DNA of 64,000 bases, from contig JAUPFP010000041.1 in assembly GCA_036925085.1 (NCBI GenBank), forward strand, positions 1,456,001-1,520,000, given 5' to 3'. Positions 35,295 to 46,715 of this stretch are shown in pieces. A program made the translations under genes and the position numbers. How positions within the stretch are numbered: position 1 is the first letter of the stretch; each line of letters opens with the position of its first letter. The notes under the pieces were generated by a model. That model made no database searches, was not told where the DNA came from, and saw nothing but the letters and a program-made list of their open reading frames with translations. This stretch comes from Brachycybe producta. Taxonomy: Eukaryota > Arthropoda > Diplopoda > Playtdesmida > Andrognathidae.

Positions 35295-37041
35295 TTTTCT
35301 TCCTCGTTTATTTAAAGACCATTGAAGTTATAAATTGTAAATGACAATAAACTTTTTTTTCTTATTTTTGGTTGTTATTGTTTTACATTTTATTGGATGC
35401 ATTTATTAAAAAGAAAGTAATATACGGATTTTATTCTGTCGATGAAATATTTTTGGATTATTTAGGAAGTTCAAGTCCAAGGTACATAAAAGGCATTAAA
35501 TCTTCCAGTACATTGAAGACGTCGAATGAAGGTCAAACAACGTGTGGTGGGTTTTGGTAAATTGGGTAAGTTTTTGCAAAATTCAAGAAATTATGCATTA
35601 TTATGTTATCATAGTTTATACAAAATGAGGTTTTATGCAAGCGTTTGGTCTTATTTGTTAATAATAAAAAAATAACTTGGCATAAGTTGACGTTAATGAC
35701 CATCTTTTTGCTGTACGTTTTGAAAACAACTTGAAAGTGTTATAGAAACTAAATATTGTTAAATAATAAACTTTGTATGGCAATTTGAAATTTACCAAAT
35801 TTGGACGTGTGATGTCCTGTTTCTGTTAAGTCATAATTAGAGATGAAAGTGAAACTTCGTTTCATTGTAATATTAATTTTATTTTTTAAATAAGTATATA
35901 TAAGTAAGTATATTTGCGCCAATTAAGTGAAAGCTTTTCAAATCACCTGTGCTAAGATTTTCGCTAGTGATGACGTCACACAATGACGTCAATTGCATTC
36001 CTGTAACTTTCCAAACTTAAAGTAAGCTCTCGATAAGTACATCAAGACTTCGACATTGTTGTACTTGTAGAATTTCTTCAAACAGTTTTCGTACTACAAA
36101 AAAAAAATGATTAAAAGAAGAAAAAAAATATCGAAAAATATTCAAAAGAAGCAAGTTTTACAGATAAGATTCAAAGTTTGTTATAAATTAGAAACGTTGA
36201 GATGAAATCTTTTAAAATAAACGTTTTATGGAATTTTTTTTTTAAAAAAACCTATTGATTTCTTTCCATTTTTATTTCGTAGAGCGGAAAAAAGGGTCTT
36301 CAAAGTTCATAAGTAATACTAGTAAACCCGACGTGCAACTTGCACAAAAGGAAAGTGACTGACGTAAGCAAAGAGTTGTAAACTAGGCTATAATGACTAG
36401 AAGGAGGTGAGATCTTGAAGCAATTAAGTGTACAGACATGGCGTCTTAACACCATAATATTTACCATGTATAGACGCCATAACGGTCCACCTATATAATG
36501 CAAAGGAAACCCCTGCCGGTGCTTCATTATTTTTCCTTAATACCGCATGTTAATTTTTTTTAATGAAAACGTATGGATACTAGTTTTTTTTTTACGTTTT
36601 CTATGACTTTTGAGATTTTTCCGGGACATTTCTCGTGTGTTTTCAGGTATATATCTGTTGGAAACCTTTAATTTCTTAAGTATAGTGTGTCGAAGTTTGT
36701 TTTTGTACAGACGCAATTGAAATCCCCATTCCCACTAAAATGACTCTTCTAGTCTATAACGAAACTAATAATTACTCCTATCTCCTTAAGTTGCTTCTAA
36801 AAGAGTTTCAGTCCAGAAGTGTATTTACTGGGGCGTCTTTTAGTAGTCGATAGACAAACTGCAAAAAGTAGTTGGCGAGTGGCTGAAACTTTTTGATTCG
36901 ACTGCTTTCCAAATGGCACTAACGTTATTAAATTTACTGTAAAAAAAATGGTTTAATAAAGTCAACTCGAGTGGTCGGTTTCAGCCACACTCCGACCACT
37001 TTTTTGTTGTCTTTTTCAAAATTAACGATATCAACACTAAC
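35295..37041. other. Intergenic, AT-rich, no gene recognised
   Basis: It contains poly-A/T runs near 36090-36240 and 36560, and short decayed repeat ends such as AAAGTGTTATAGAAACTAAA at 35735. I could not find the expected next CTR9 exon here on the minus strand. Confidence 0.5.
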
Positions 37042-38636
37042 AATCGATATAGTTGGGATGTTCTCTTAGAATACTCTTGTAGAGATGTTCGGCTTTGTCG
37101 AACTGACAAATCGATTCACAGAGACGAGCCAAATTATAAGTGGTCGTAATCGTAATGCAGTTGTAATAGTTCTCGTCGTGTTGAGATTTCTCGAGAAACG
37201 CCTCGTAATATTTCTTTGCGTCTGTTAGATTTCCGAGACAAAAATGAAGAGCAGCGACATTGTTTAGAATCTCTGGCGGAAACGTCGGCCTTAACCTTCT
37301 CGTTCAGAATACGTGTCGCCGTGCCATAAGCATGAAGAGCTCCTTGACTGTTAGACTGCTCGAGAATTTGAGCCAATTCGATCCACGCTTCGATGTCGTC
37401 CGGAAACTGTTCCGTTACCTTCTTTTAATGAGCCTTTTTAACGAAAAGAAAAAACAATCAGCGAACAAAATCAAATGTAACTATTTCTAAAAGAAGTGGA
37501 CTGTAAACGCCCCTCAAAGTCTGGTTATTCTTTCTTTTAGGTGCAAAATTAAATGAAACTTGAAAGTGTTTTAGAAACTAGAAGGGTCGCTCAATCCCTT
37601 ACGAGGTATTTTAATATTGATGATCTTTCAAAATGAACTTTTATGTCAGTTTACAAATGATCGAATATTTTTTTAATTTTTGTCTATAAAAAGTTTATTT
37701 TGAAAAATATCAACATTAAATACCCCTAAGTGGTTGAGCTACCCTTTCTGTTTCCAAAACACTTTGCAGTTTCTTTAAACTTCGCTCTTCAAAGACAGAA
37801 TAATCAAAATTCAAAATTCACCCGTTCATAAACCATGTTAAACAATTAACAAATGTTTTCAAACAAATTGATTTAAATTTTAAAAACAAATATATTTCTC
37901 GAAAAAGTAACTTCTGATCGCTGCGCACCCATATAAGTCACCACGTTTAACTTGCCTTCGCAAAATCTCATTTCGTCTGGCTTAAAGAGCTAGCATAAAG
38001 CGAACCCAAAATCTGCATCGTTTCGTAATTTCCAGGCTGTGCTTTCAAGACATACTCAAAACACCGAGCGGCCTTTTAAAAAAAATTACTCATCAGAACT
38101 AAAAAAAACAACTTCCGATCAAACGCGACGAAGAATTGATGATATTTACGTTTTCGGAGTCCCCTCGAAAAATATACATTTGTCAGAGTCCAAAATGCGG
38201 AAGAACAAAATTCGGAGCCGCGAATTGCGTCGCTTGATAATAATATTGAAACGCATGATCGTAATCGCTCTAAAAGAAAATATCACGTAAACAAAAAGTC
38301 ACAAAAACTTACAGTACAATCGAAACAAAAACCTGAACGTGAAAAGATCTCGCTAGCTGATAGCAACTTTCTGCTCTCATCGCTTCGTTTTCAGTGTTAT
38401 GAAAAGCATGCAAAGCTAAATGCTGAACTTTCTGATAGTCTTTCTTGAAAAAGAAATGATTAGCAAGATGATTGAGAACCATCGGATTCGAAGAATCAAT
38501 CGTGTAAGCTTTCGAAAGCATCTGAACTCCGTGACGAATCGAATCGGTCGTCTTGTTGTTCAGTTCGAGAACGGCTAGACCGACCAAAGCGCCGACACAC
38601 TGAGAATCCAAGTAAAGCGCTTGATCGAAAGCCAAT
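37042..38636 (-). pseudogene. CTR9: CTR9 fragment: four internal TPR exons with stops
   Basis: CTR9 is the TPR scaffold of the PAF1 transcription elongation complex. Exons (minus): 38333-38636 ([29 protein letters not shown]), 38150-38269 (DYDHAFQYYYQATQFA), 37956-38072 ([13 protein letters not shown]), 37042-37433 ([41 protein letters not shown]). They match roughly residues 200-480 of the ~1170-residue animal protein. Lesions: TGA at 38183-38185 (Gly expected), TGA at 37968-37970 (Arg expected, CGA to TGA), TAA at 37425-37427 (Leu expected) and one extra base near 37275. Introns are kept, so it is a duplicated rather than processed copy. The intron after 37956 uses a GC donor (GCAAGT). Upstream and downstream CTR9 exons are absent. 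Confidence 0.9.
37518..37805. repeat. Dispersed foldback MITE, full copy
   Basis: Inverted ends: CTGGTTATTCTTTCTTTTAG on the left and CAAAGACAGAATAA on the right. Sub-terminal AAAGTGTTTTAGAAACTAGA is matched inversely by CTGTTTCCAAAACACTTTG. It lies in the intron between CTR9 exons c and d. No coding capacity. Confidence 0.7.
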
Positions 38637-39889
38637 CTGCACCAAAATATAAAAAACAGCAAAGTCAAAATGAAAGATTAAAAAGACGGGAGGTTCGGAA
38701 ATTTATCGAAATGTGTCCAAGTAAACTTCCCAATAATAACGTTACATGTTAAGTTACAAGTAAACAATACATTCATACCGAACTTTCTGCAACGTTTGAA
38801 GCCTTTTCCGGTTTCTATCCAACTCGTTTCTCTTCTTCTCGATTTTAGCATCCAAATTAACTTCATCGGATGTTACATTCTCGATCAATTGCATGGTTTT
38901 CTTGATTTCCTCCTTAATAAAGAGATAGATTACACAGTAGATTCGAACGTATGCTTCGTATGACGAACACAAACCTCGACTTTGACAGTAACTCCCTTAA
39001 CCCACGACTCCACTTCACCGATTTCTATCTGTTTAGCGAGTGCAGCTGATCTCAAACCCTTTAACAAAGAACATGGTACATTATGCTTTGAATAGAAATC
39101 AACAAATGATCCAAACTTGCCCTAAGATCGACTTCTTTGCCAGAAAGATCGTACAGAGTCGCTCCTTTTGTTGTAATGTCAGATGCGAGCTGACGACAAA
39201 ATCTCGTGTCTTCAAACTGAAAAAAAGAAGACAAGATTAATAGATTACGAGGAGTAAAATAAAGAGGCCCTTGCCACCGTATTCGATACTTATTCACAGT
39301 TGTGAATATGGGACCTGGAAACGACTGTGATGAACGATACCTTTGTTGTAACTTCCTGTTTCAGCGTTTCGAGCCTTACATATACGAACGAGACTCATCT
39401 GAACTCGTTTTTGTAGCTGAAATCGCTTCGCACAAAAGTGTCGTAATCTTTAGAATGTCCTTCACGGCGTAACCATTGGCCTGATAAAGTTTCCTCGTGT
39501 TCAACTTCACATACGCTTTAGTGGCCTAACACAATAGTTAACAAAGATCAGTTAAAAAGGCTGTCGTTCGTTCAAAAATGAACCTTTTAAACACGACCAT
39601 AAACTGTGCAACAGAACGAATGAAGATAATTCGATCTTGTTCTGTGTTAACATCTGTCGGAATGTCAAAATTCGGCTCGTACCTTTAAAGAAACAAAAAA
39701 CGAAACATTATCAGCGATTAATCCAATAAAGATGACGTTATGTTACTACTTACGGACCTGCTTTCATTTTGTTAACGTTACCTGTTTAATAACCACGTTA
39801 ATATTTCAGCAACTAATGGAAAATTTGGTGTACGAAAGTTTTCCATTGAGGCGCGGATAACCCAAAGTTTTCATCATTTCAGTGAAATC

Positions 39890-40232
39890 TACGGAGCCCT
39901 GTTGAGGACATTGAAATAAATAAATTTGACTCGGACTCTTTCAAAATCTCGACTTACTATCTCGAGATCTCGACTTATATTCTAGACTTACGCTTCAAAT
40001 CACTGTATACATCTGCAGAAGTTAAGTACTGTTACGTTAGGTTAGGTTAGGTACTTAACTTCTGCAGATGTATACAGTGATTTGAAGCGTAAGTCTAGAA
40101 TATAAGTCGAGATCTCGAGATAGTAAGTCGAGATCTCGAGATAGTAAGTCGAGATCTCGAGATAGTAAGTCGAGATTTTGAAAGAGTCCGAGTCAAATTT
40201 ATTTATTTCAATGTCCTCAACAGGGCTCCGTA
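39890..40232. mobile_element. Foldback element with 6-bp target duplication at a splice site
   Basis: 343 bp; ends TACGGAGCCCTGTTGAGG and the complement CCTCAACAGGGCTCCGTA. Nearly the whole element is one long inverted repeat, centred near 40035-40045 (GTTAGGTTAGGTTAGG). GAAATC flanks both ends (39884-39889 and 40233-40238). The right arm has three to four copies of a 21-bp unit (GAGATCTCGAGATAGTAAGTC) where the left arm has about one. It sits exactly at the 3' end of CLUAP1 intron 1. Confidence 0.9.
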
Positions 40233-40291
40233 GAAATCTTAAAAAAGTTAAAAGTAAAAACACATTTCTAAAATAATAAAAACAAAGTGCA

Positions 40292-40305
40292 GTTGCCATG
40301 GCAAC
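40292..40305. promoter_or_regulatory. Perfect palindromic X-box (RFX site)
   Basis: GTTGCCATGGCAAC fits the RFX consensus exactly and is fully palindromic. RFX factors drive ciliary genes, IFT genes in particular. It lies about 75 bp inside intron 1 of the CLUAP1 locus, close to the start codon (40379-40381). Confidence 0.8.
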
Positions 40306-41033
40306 AAACACAAACATACCTCAAAACAAAAATAAACATAAATTTTTACAGTTTCCTACTTCGTAATTCACGATAAGACATTATTTTCGTAGTTCAAGAG
40401 TTCCAGTTCCTTTGAAGAAGGTTCAAATCGTATAATGAACTCGACAAAAAGTAATTTTGACAAGACTTTTAGGTTTCACCAGAAAATAACAGAACTGATG
40501 TCATCAACGTGGAAACGCTCAGCAGAGTCAGCATTAAAATTTGACACGATGTTTACTCATAACCATCCCTAGATAGCGCTACTTAATTAAATAGGATTCT
40601 CAACGTGAGGCCCAAAACGCCTCACATCATAGAAGAGAAAAGACCAACTGGCCCTCACAATGAATTAAATAACTTATAAAAATTCAATATTTATAAAAAG
40701 CTAAGATTTGATATACTATCAAAATACGAAAAACAAACAAACTAGAACGTGCTTTAGAAACTAGAAGGGTAGGGTAGCGTCTTTTTATGATGATATATTT
40801 CAAAATACACTTTTTGTGTGATTTTGAAAATAATAAAACTTTAATAAACATGAAAATACCATTAAGTGATTGAACTACAATTCTAGTTTATGAAACACAT
40901 TCAAATTTCTTTTCATTTTGCTGTTGAAAGATAAAATAATTAATCAGAATTTTTAAAAAATCAGCTGTTCACAAACAATCCGTATTTGTTTATTTATAGT
41001 TATTTAAATAACTATAAATGGATTGTTGGATTA

Positions 41034-41073
41034 TTTTTTTACTTTAATAATAATTATTATTAAAGTAAAAAAA
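41034..41073. repeat. Perfect 40-bp AT palindrome
   Basis: Seven T, then ACTTTAATAATAATTATTATTAAAGT (26 bases, in two halves of 13), then seven A. The two 20-bp halves are exact complements with no loop. A second palindrome (TATAGTTATTTAAATAACTA, 40996-41015) lies just left. Confidence 0.85.
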
Positions 41074-41675
41074 TTGCAAACAAATTCCGGAAATTGACAA
41101 TTACACAATGCAGAACTGTGGTACCTTCCGATAATTTAGTTAATTAAAAACCAAAAATAAAAACCCACCATTAATTTCCACAATAAATATACTATCATTT
41201 GCAAATAAACAACACACTATTTTTTTTAAAAAAATTTTTAATATAAAAATAAATGTTACCAAGAACCTAGTTTCATAAAAATAGAAATTCATTACAAGTT
41301 ACAAGTAAATTCACAATATTTCCTTGTAAATTGTCAACTTCTACTATGATTTCTAATAACAAAAATCTCTGCCTCAGAAATTCGAGGTCTCAGGTTCGAT
41401 CATTATCACGTTGCACAAATTGGAACAATCCTAGTATACGGTCCCCCTCACCAATTTAAATAAACTATAACTTGTTAAAAATATCTTGATGAGCTGAATA
41501 ATAATGCAAATTTAGTTTAGTGCAAACAAACCAAACATGCACAAAAAAGAGTGCAAAAGTTGGAGTTTACATGAAAGTATATGGCATTTTTAAAGTTTTT
41601 TTTTTGCTACATTAACATAAAGTAGGTGCATAATGACCTAATCAATTTTAAATAAAATCAAAATCACTTTAGAGG

Positions 41676-42104
41676 CTGTGCCACCCAGGCCCCTTGCAAC
41701 AAGCCTAAATTAACCCAACCAAACCAAACCTATCCTAGGTTAACTTAGCCCACCTATACAATATATAGGGTAAAAAAAACTTTTTTCAAAATGCCATTTA
41801 CCTCCATGTAAATTCTCACTTTTGCAGGCACTTTATTGTCCAAGTTCGTGGTTCATACCAAAAGACATTTGCATATTTCTTATTCATTTCGCCACAATCT
41901 TTCCAAATTTTATTTATTTAAATTATCGAGGGGGGCCCCTATACTAGAATTATACCTTCTAATGTGTAATTTACGCCATATTCATAAAATATATCAATCA
42001 AAATAAGTTGTTTTGAAAAACGCATTTTAAAAAATGTGTCCCTTATTACAAAGTTGGGTTAAGTTAGGCTTGTTGCAGGGGGCCAGGGGCACAGCCCCTA
42101 TAAA
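41676..42104. mobile_element. Non-autonomous element with ~40-bp inverted ends
   Basis: The left end has GGCTGTGCCACCCAGGCCCC then TTGCAACAAGCCTAAATTAA. The right end has the complement form, TTAAGTTAGGCTTGTTGCAG then GGGGCCAGGGGCACAGCC. About 430 bp, no coding. The ends resemble the GTTGCAGGGGG..CACAGACCCC arms in the hAT-type foldback at 2.99-3.16 kb. Confidence 0.65.
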
Positions 42105-42884
42105 TGGATTATTAAGATACTTACCGGTATCTTGATAGTCCAATTATTTATTTTTTTTTTTATTTCGATTGATTATTTTTGAGCAATTTTTTTAGGATTG
42201 AACGATATATTTTGTTAAAATGCAATACACCACTTGCTTCTGAAGCAAAGGTGTAAAAATGCTTTTATGAATGTGAATAATTGTAACTTGCAATGGTTGT
42301 ATTTTTATGAAACAGGATCAAGGGTTGCATAAAATTCATGATTTATTGAAAATAAAAACAAATTAATAAAATTAGGTTTTTTTTTGAAAAATTATAATGG
42401 GATTTCTTCTATTGAAATCAATAATTTCGTTTATAATGTTAAACTTTTAAGATAAGTTTCAAAATAAAACTTTGCTTTATTTTAAATTTCGAAATTTATA
42501 ATTGAAATGAAAGTTTCAATTTTGAATGAGAAAAAAAAATCGTCTGTCGTCATAAGCTTCAAGTTACAGCATGGCGACTCTATAAATATTTTTTTCCCCT
42601 CCTAATTTTCATTAAAAAATCATGAAATTTAAATGCTGCAACCCAATCGTATTTCTTTTTTTGTTTGTTTTTTTATAAAAATATAAATTTCTTATAAGTT
42701 ATAATTATATAAAATGTGGTAACGACTGATATACTTAAAATTATAAATAAACAATGAATGAAACTAATGAAATGACTAGAAACTAAATGAACCAGTTCGA
42801 GTCCAAGAAATGAGACTCTACTCTTATCACAGCACTCTCAACGTTAACCAAACACACGAACTTTGAACCGGACTCCTCATATTA

Positions 42885-44595
42885 TTAATTCTTCTCGTAA
42901 GCCCCATCAAGATCATCAGATTCAGAACGATTAAAACAAAACCAATTCTGAAGGGAGATGAAAAACACATTTAAAATATTTTATCTCCTTTTCTTTTTTT
43001 CGTTTAGTTGACAACTCGGTTCAAAAGCTACCAACAAACCTGTAGAGTATTTCGGAAGGATCGTTTCGATTTGCCTATCGTCGGCTTAATCACTTTGTGA
43101 TTCTCCTTCTTAACCTGTAAAAATAAGAAGACGTTAGAACTTTTTTTGTTTTTAACGACTCTTGTAAAAAGAACCGACGTCACTTCACCTTTCTGCACAA
43201 TCTCCATCTTCCGACTGGTTTAGGCATCTGAAGAGCATCTGTGTCAAGATCAGAGAGTGTTTCGGCATTCGTTTCAACATGCCGAACTTCTTCGGGACAC
43301 TTCTGTTCACCGAAAGAGAGGGCCATTCGTACAGGTTCTTCCGTTTCTTCTTTGTTCTAGAAAAAAAAAACGAAGTCAATAAAATCTCAATGTGTTTTAA
43401 TATATCGCCGTGTACTGACCGATGGAGAGACCTTCCCATGTTTATGCTCGTTTAAGAGCAATTTTAGGTCGGTCAGGAATGCAGTCGGTACCCAAAACAG
43501 CTCCATCGCATTCTCAATCGTGAATGCCAAAAGTCTCACCAGATCGTCCTCCTTCAACTTCCAATCCACAGCTTTCATCTAGAAATGAGGGAAAACGTGC
43601 CGTTACAATGTTGGAAATAAACACGCACATGTCGTATCTCTTAAATTACCGTCCGTGGACGCAGAAGGCACTTTGCAAAGACGTTGGCTAAATTTCTTGC
43701 ATTTGTTTTGTTCGCATTGGATTCCAGTGCAACCCGATGCAACAGACAGAGAAGACGACGAAGGAGATTCCTCTCAATCTTCTCTATTCGATTCGCATCT
43801 TCGTGATCTTTAGAAAAATTAAAAGAAACCAATAAGTTCTGCATCAAAACAGTTCACAACGATTTCAATCATATAAATGTTACCGGCAATTTCACAAAAA
43901 ACATTAAAAAGCTGTTGAGTGAAAAGCGGATCTTTGAGACATTCCAATGTTTTCATCAAAACGTTGGCAAAAACGTAAGAGTCGTAAGGATTTTCGTTCG
44001 AAGCTAAATCAAAATCTGTTTGGCCGATGTGCAAGTCGAAACGCAGTTTCAGTTCAAGCGCTAATAGGCTGCTCGTTTCAAACAAATCTTCTCTGCAGAT
44101 ATCTACAATAAGAACAGTATTTCAGTATAAAGCGAGAAAAAATCTTGCTTTAAAGGTGTAACACTAACGTTTTTCTTGGCCAAGAACAGTCATTAGGGTG
44201 TTCAAGGTCTTGGCCAACTCTGGAGTGAGCGAAAAAATTGACTCCGCATTTTGTAATTCATCTGAAAGTAATAAAAACGATTACGAAAACTGAATAGTTA
44301 ATAATTTAAACGAACGTTTTTGAAAGAAATATTAAAAAATCTTTATAATTTAAATCGTATCAAAGGTTTTATTATTATTATTATTGTTAACTCTAACTAA
44401 AAAACCTTTTCCGTTCCCCTTCCACCCCAATTCGCAAGAAGAAGAACCGAAAAATCCGAACCTTCGTTGATAATTTTTGGGCGGTTTTTGCTCAAACCAG
44501 GTCATTTTGAAGACTGAAAAGTCTTCCTCCATTGGCAAATCCCAATGGTCTTCCAAATGATCTTCATTCAATTCCCACCACTGACCACTGGCCAT
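42885..44595 (-). CDS. RhoGAP-domain-like protein, intact, eight exons
   Basis: Exons (minus): 44406-44595, 44169-44261, 43884-44102, 43650-43807, 43420-43578, 43189-43356, 43040-43114 and 42885-42947, all with GT-AG sites. They join to 1125 nt, 374 residues, MASGQWWELNEDH.. to ..DGAYEKN, with no stop. The middle (about 70-280) follows the RhoGAP pattern: ELAKTLNTLMTVLGQEK, EDLFETSSLLALELKL, PYDSYVFANVLMKTLECLKDP, NLLRRLLCLLHRVA and NKTNARNLANVFAKCLLRP. In active RhoGAPs the segment like EDLF is GLFR with the arginine finger; here it reads DLFE, so GAP activity is doubtful. The tail is Lys/Arg-rich (RWRLCRKVKKENHK). Arrangement is loosely like ARHGAP11/19, but I cannot name the ortholog. Confidence 0.75.
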
Positions 44596-44684
44596 CTAAA
44601 AAATATAAAATCAATTACATGTTTGTCATTTTGTTATGGTTGTGTTTAATTTTGTGATGGTTTTCAAATATAAACGCCCCAGAA

Positions 44685-44956
44685 ACTCTACTTATTCTGA
44701 CTTTCAAAGTGAAAAATTAAAAAAATGTGAATGTTTTAGAAACTAGAAGGGTAGCTCATGTTGATATTTCTTAAATAAGCTTTTTGTCATTTGATATGAA
44801 TTTGAAATTGAAAATGACCAAACTGGAAGCAGACGTTATTGATTTTTAAATGTTTGTCTTTAAAACGTCTATTTTGAAAGATATCAACACTGACAATAAT
44901 AGTATGTAATACAATTACCCATCTAGTTTCTAAAAAACTTTAAAGATAGAATAATG
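44685..44956. repeat. Dispersed foldback MITE, full copy
   Basis: CTTATTCTGACTTTCAAAG at the left end and AAAGATAGAATAA at the right. Sub-terminal ATGTTTTAGAAACTAGAAGG is matched inversely by CCATCTAGTTTCTAAAAAAC. Confidence 0.7.
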
Positions 44957-44984
44957 GAAAATAACGAAAGGTGTTTCCACTTCC

Positions 44985-45445
44985 ATAGCCTCCTTATTGA
45001 CTCCGGTGATTGACGGTGAATTTTAAATTCACCGCTGCCAAATACATTAATTAGAGACACTTACCGTAACTTCAAAGTTGATTTTTTCCGTTACTTCTGG
45101 ACAGAATCTCAATATTTTGGTCATTATACATTCTTCGATGTTTCAGGAATTACGATTCGCTTTGTTTTTTTGCATTTATTCAATAATAATAAACTGGTAA
45201 TCAAGAATACGAGAAAGACACAAGAAACGTGACAGCTCATGTTGCAAGACAAATTGGTTTTGTTTACTATTAAGTTTTAACGGTCGTGTTCTACAGCTGA
45301 ATTTGGAAGAGGCTCCTCTTTACCTGTTCTCAACAGTGATTGGTCTAAATAGATATCACGTGACTCACCCCCCAAAGTCATGGTAGTCATTTAGAGCCCT
45401 ATATTAAGAGAGTAACGTCAATGAGTGATGCTTTTTGATTCGTTG
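44985..45445. repeat. Diverged copy of the 58-59 kb repeat unit
   Basis: It matches 58130-58600 and 59060-59550 in the same orientation, including GACAGAATCTCAATATTTTG, TGATTGGTC and GGAAGAGGCTCCTCTTTACC. On the minus strand it carries an exon-like stretch, TKILRFCPEVTEKINFEVT, ending at GTAAGTGTC. Origin unknown. Confidence 0.7.
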
Positions 45446-45539
45446 CTGCAATCACGTTGGAGCTGTACGCCATTTTGAATCCTAAGAATGGCATTCATTC
45501 AATGAAAGTATATGGCAGCATATTATTTGGCAGTCATCA

Positions 45540-46715
45540 TCATAATTTCCTGTACCTTATCCTGCAAGCAGCAGGGTCGGCCTTGCTGGTTCTAACTCTC
45601 CACTCGTTCCGATTTTGCACCAAGCCCCCATATCCCGTTTTACTACCACATCCCAGGTTTGCTTGGGTCTTCCTCTACCCCGTTTTATTCCCAGGTCTAA
45701 GTTCATTGCCTGCCTCAGCAGCCCATCTTCTCCGCTCCTGAGGACATGCCCAAACCACCGCAGCCTATTTTCCTGCATCTTTTCTACTATATTTGTTACC
45801 CCTACACTACCCCTAATAAAATCATTTCTGATCCTATCCATTCTGGTCACCCCACTCATAAAGCTTAAAATTCTCATCTCAGCTACATGCATTCTATCCT
45901 CATGCACCTTCTTGATTGCCCAACATTCTGACCCATACAACATACCTGGTCTGACTACTGTTCTATAAAACTTTCCCTTCAATTTTATAGGTAACTTCCT
46001 GTCACATAAAACCCCACTAGCCTGCCTCCACCTATGCCACCCTGCTTTTATCCGGTTTGTGATGTCTAAGTCTAAGCTCCCATCATCTTGAAGCACAGAT
46101 CCTAAATATTTGAAGTCATGCGCCTGCTGCATTAAACTGTCCCCAAGTCTAATCCCCTCATTCAACTGTTCTTGCCCATCCCACTGAAATTTCATGTACT
46201 CTGTTTTTGCCCTACTTATTTTCAACCCCTTTGATTCCAAGGCATTGCTAGTCTCCTCTAACCTTATCTCGAGTTCCATTTTGGAGTCCCCAACTAAGAC
46301 TATGTCATCTGCAAACAGCATACACCAGGGGACCTCCTGCCTCACCCCTGCCAGTAACTCATCCAGGACCAAAATAAATAGATATGGACTAAGTGCTGAA
46401 CCCTGGTGCACACCCATCCTAACACGAAAACTGTCAGAGAACCCCCAGGCAGTCTTAACGCTTGTTTATGCATCCCTATACATGTCCCTCACCATATCTA
46501 TATAACTCTCACCCACCCCCTTCTTCTGTAAGACCTCCCACAATAACTTCCGTGGCACTCTGTCATAGGCTTTCTCTAGATCTATAAATACCATGTGTAA
46601 CTCTTTCTTGGCAGCCCGAAATTTCTCAATAACTTGCCTTACGGCAAAAATAGGGTGCATTGTGGATTTTCCTGGCATAAACCCAAACTGACTTTTGGCA
46701 GTAAGCAATCTATTT
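45540..46715 (-). mobile_element. 5'-truncated non-LTR retrotransposon (RTE-like)
   Basis: Reverse transcriptase on the minus strand. Present: [65 protein letters not shown] (catalytic FADD), GLKISRAKTEYM and the C-terminal GRGRPKQTW. The motif style resembles the RTE clade. One in-frame TAA (46466-46468) interrupts it just before MGVHQ. The 5' part, including endonuclease, is missing upstream of 46715. The 3' end near 45540 has TGATGATGA-type sequence. Dead copy. Confidence 0.85.

Larger units (their letters stand above)
38779..40381 (-). pseudogene. CLUAP1: CLUAP1/IFT38, 5' half, with a frameshift
   Basis: CLUAP1 (qilin, IFT38) is an IFT-B subunit for cilia building. Exons (minus): 40360-40381 (start MSYRELR), 39782-39888 (NFTEMMKTLGYPR .. 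MENFRTPNFPLVAEILTWLL), 39598-39682 ([17 protein letters not shown]), about 39425-39525 ([20 protein letters not shown]), 39121-39216 (RQLASDITTKGATLYDL), 38975-39058 and 38779-38912 ([20 protein letters not shown]). Exon 2 changes frame between YPR and MENF, as if about five bases were lost near 39837. The exon after 39425 is unclear. One intron has a GC donor (GCAAGT at 39115-39120). The second half of the protein is missing: the next exon on the strand is CTR9. Copy status (pseudogene or error) is not certain. Confidence 0.85.
40382..42884. other. Intergenic, repeat-rich, no gene recognised
   Basis: It contains a diverged copy of the dispersed foldback MITE (about 40725-40945), a 40-bp AT palindrome and one inverted-repeat element (both listed separately). 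The rest is AT-rich without supported coding. Confidence 0.5.

Noticed and set aside
40042..40317. Open frame across the foldback element as a gene
   Set aside because: It contains the 21-bp unit repeats, overlaps the X-box and CLUAP1 intron, and has no homology.
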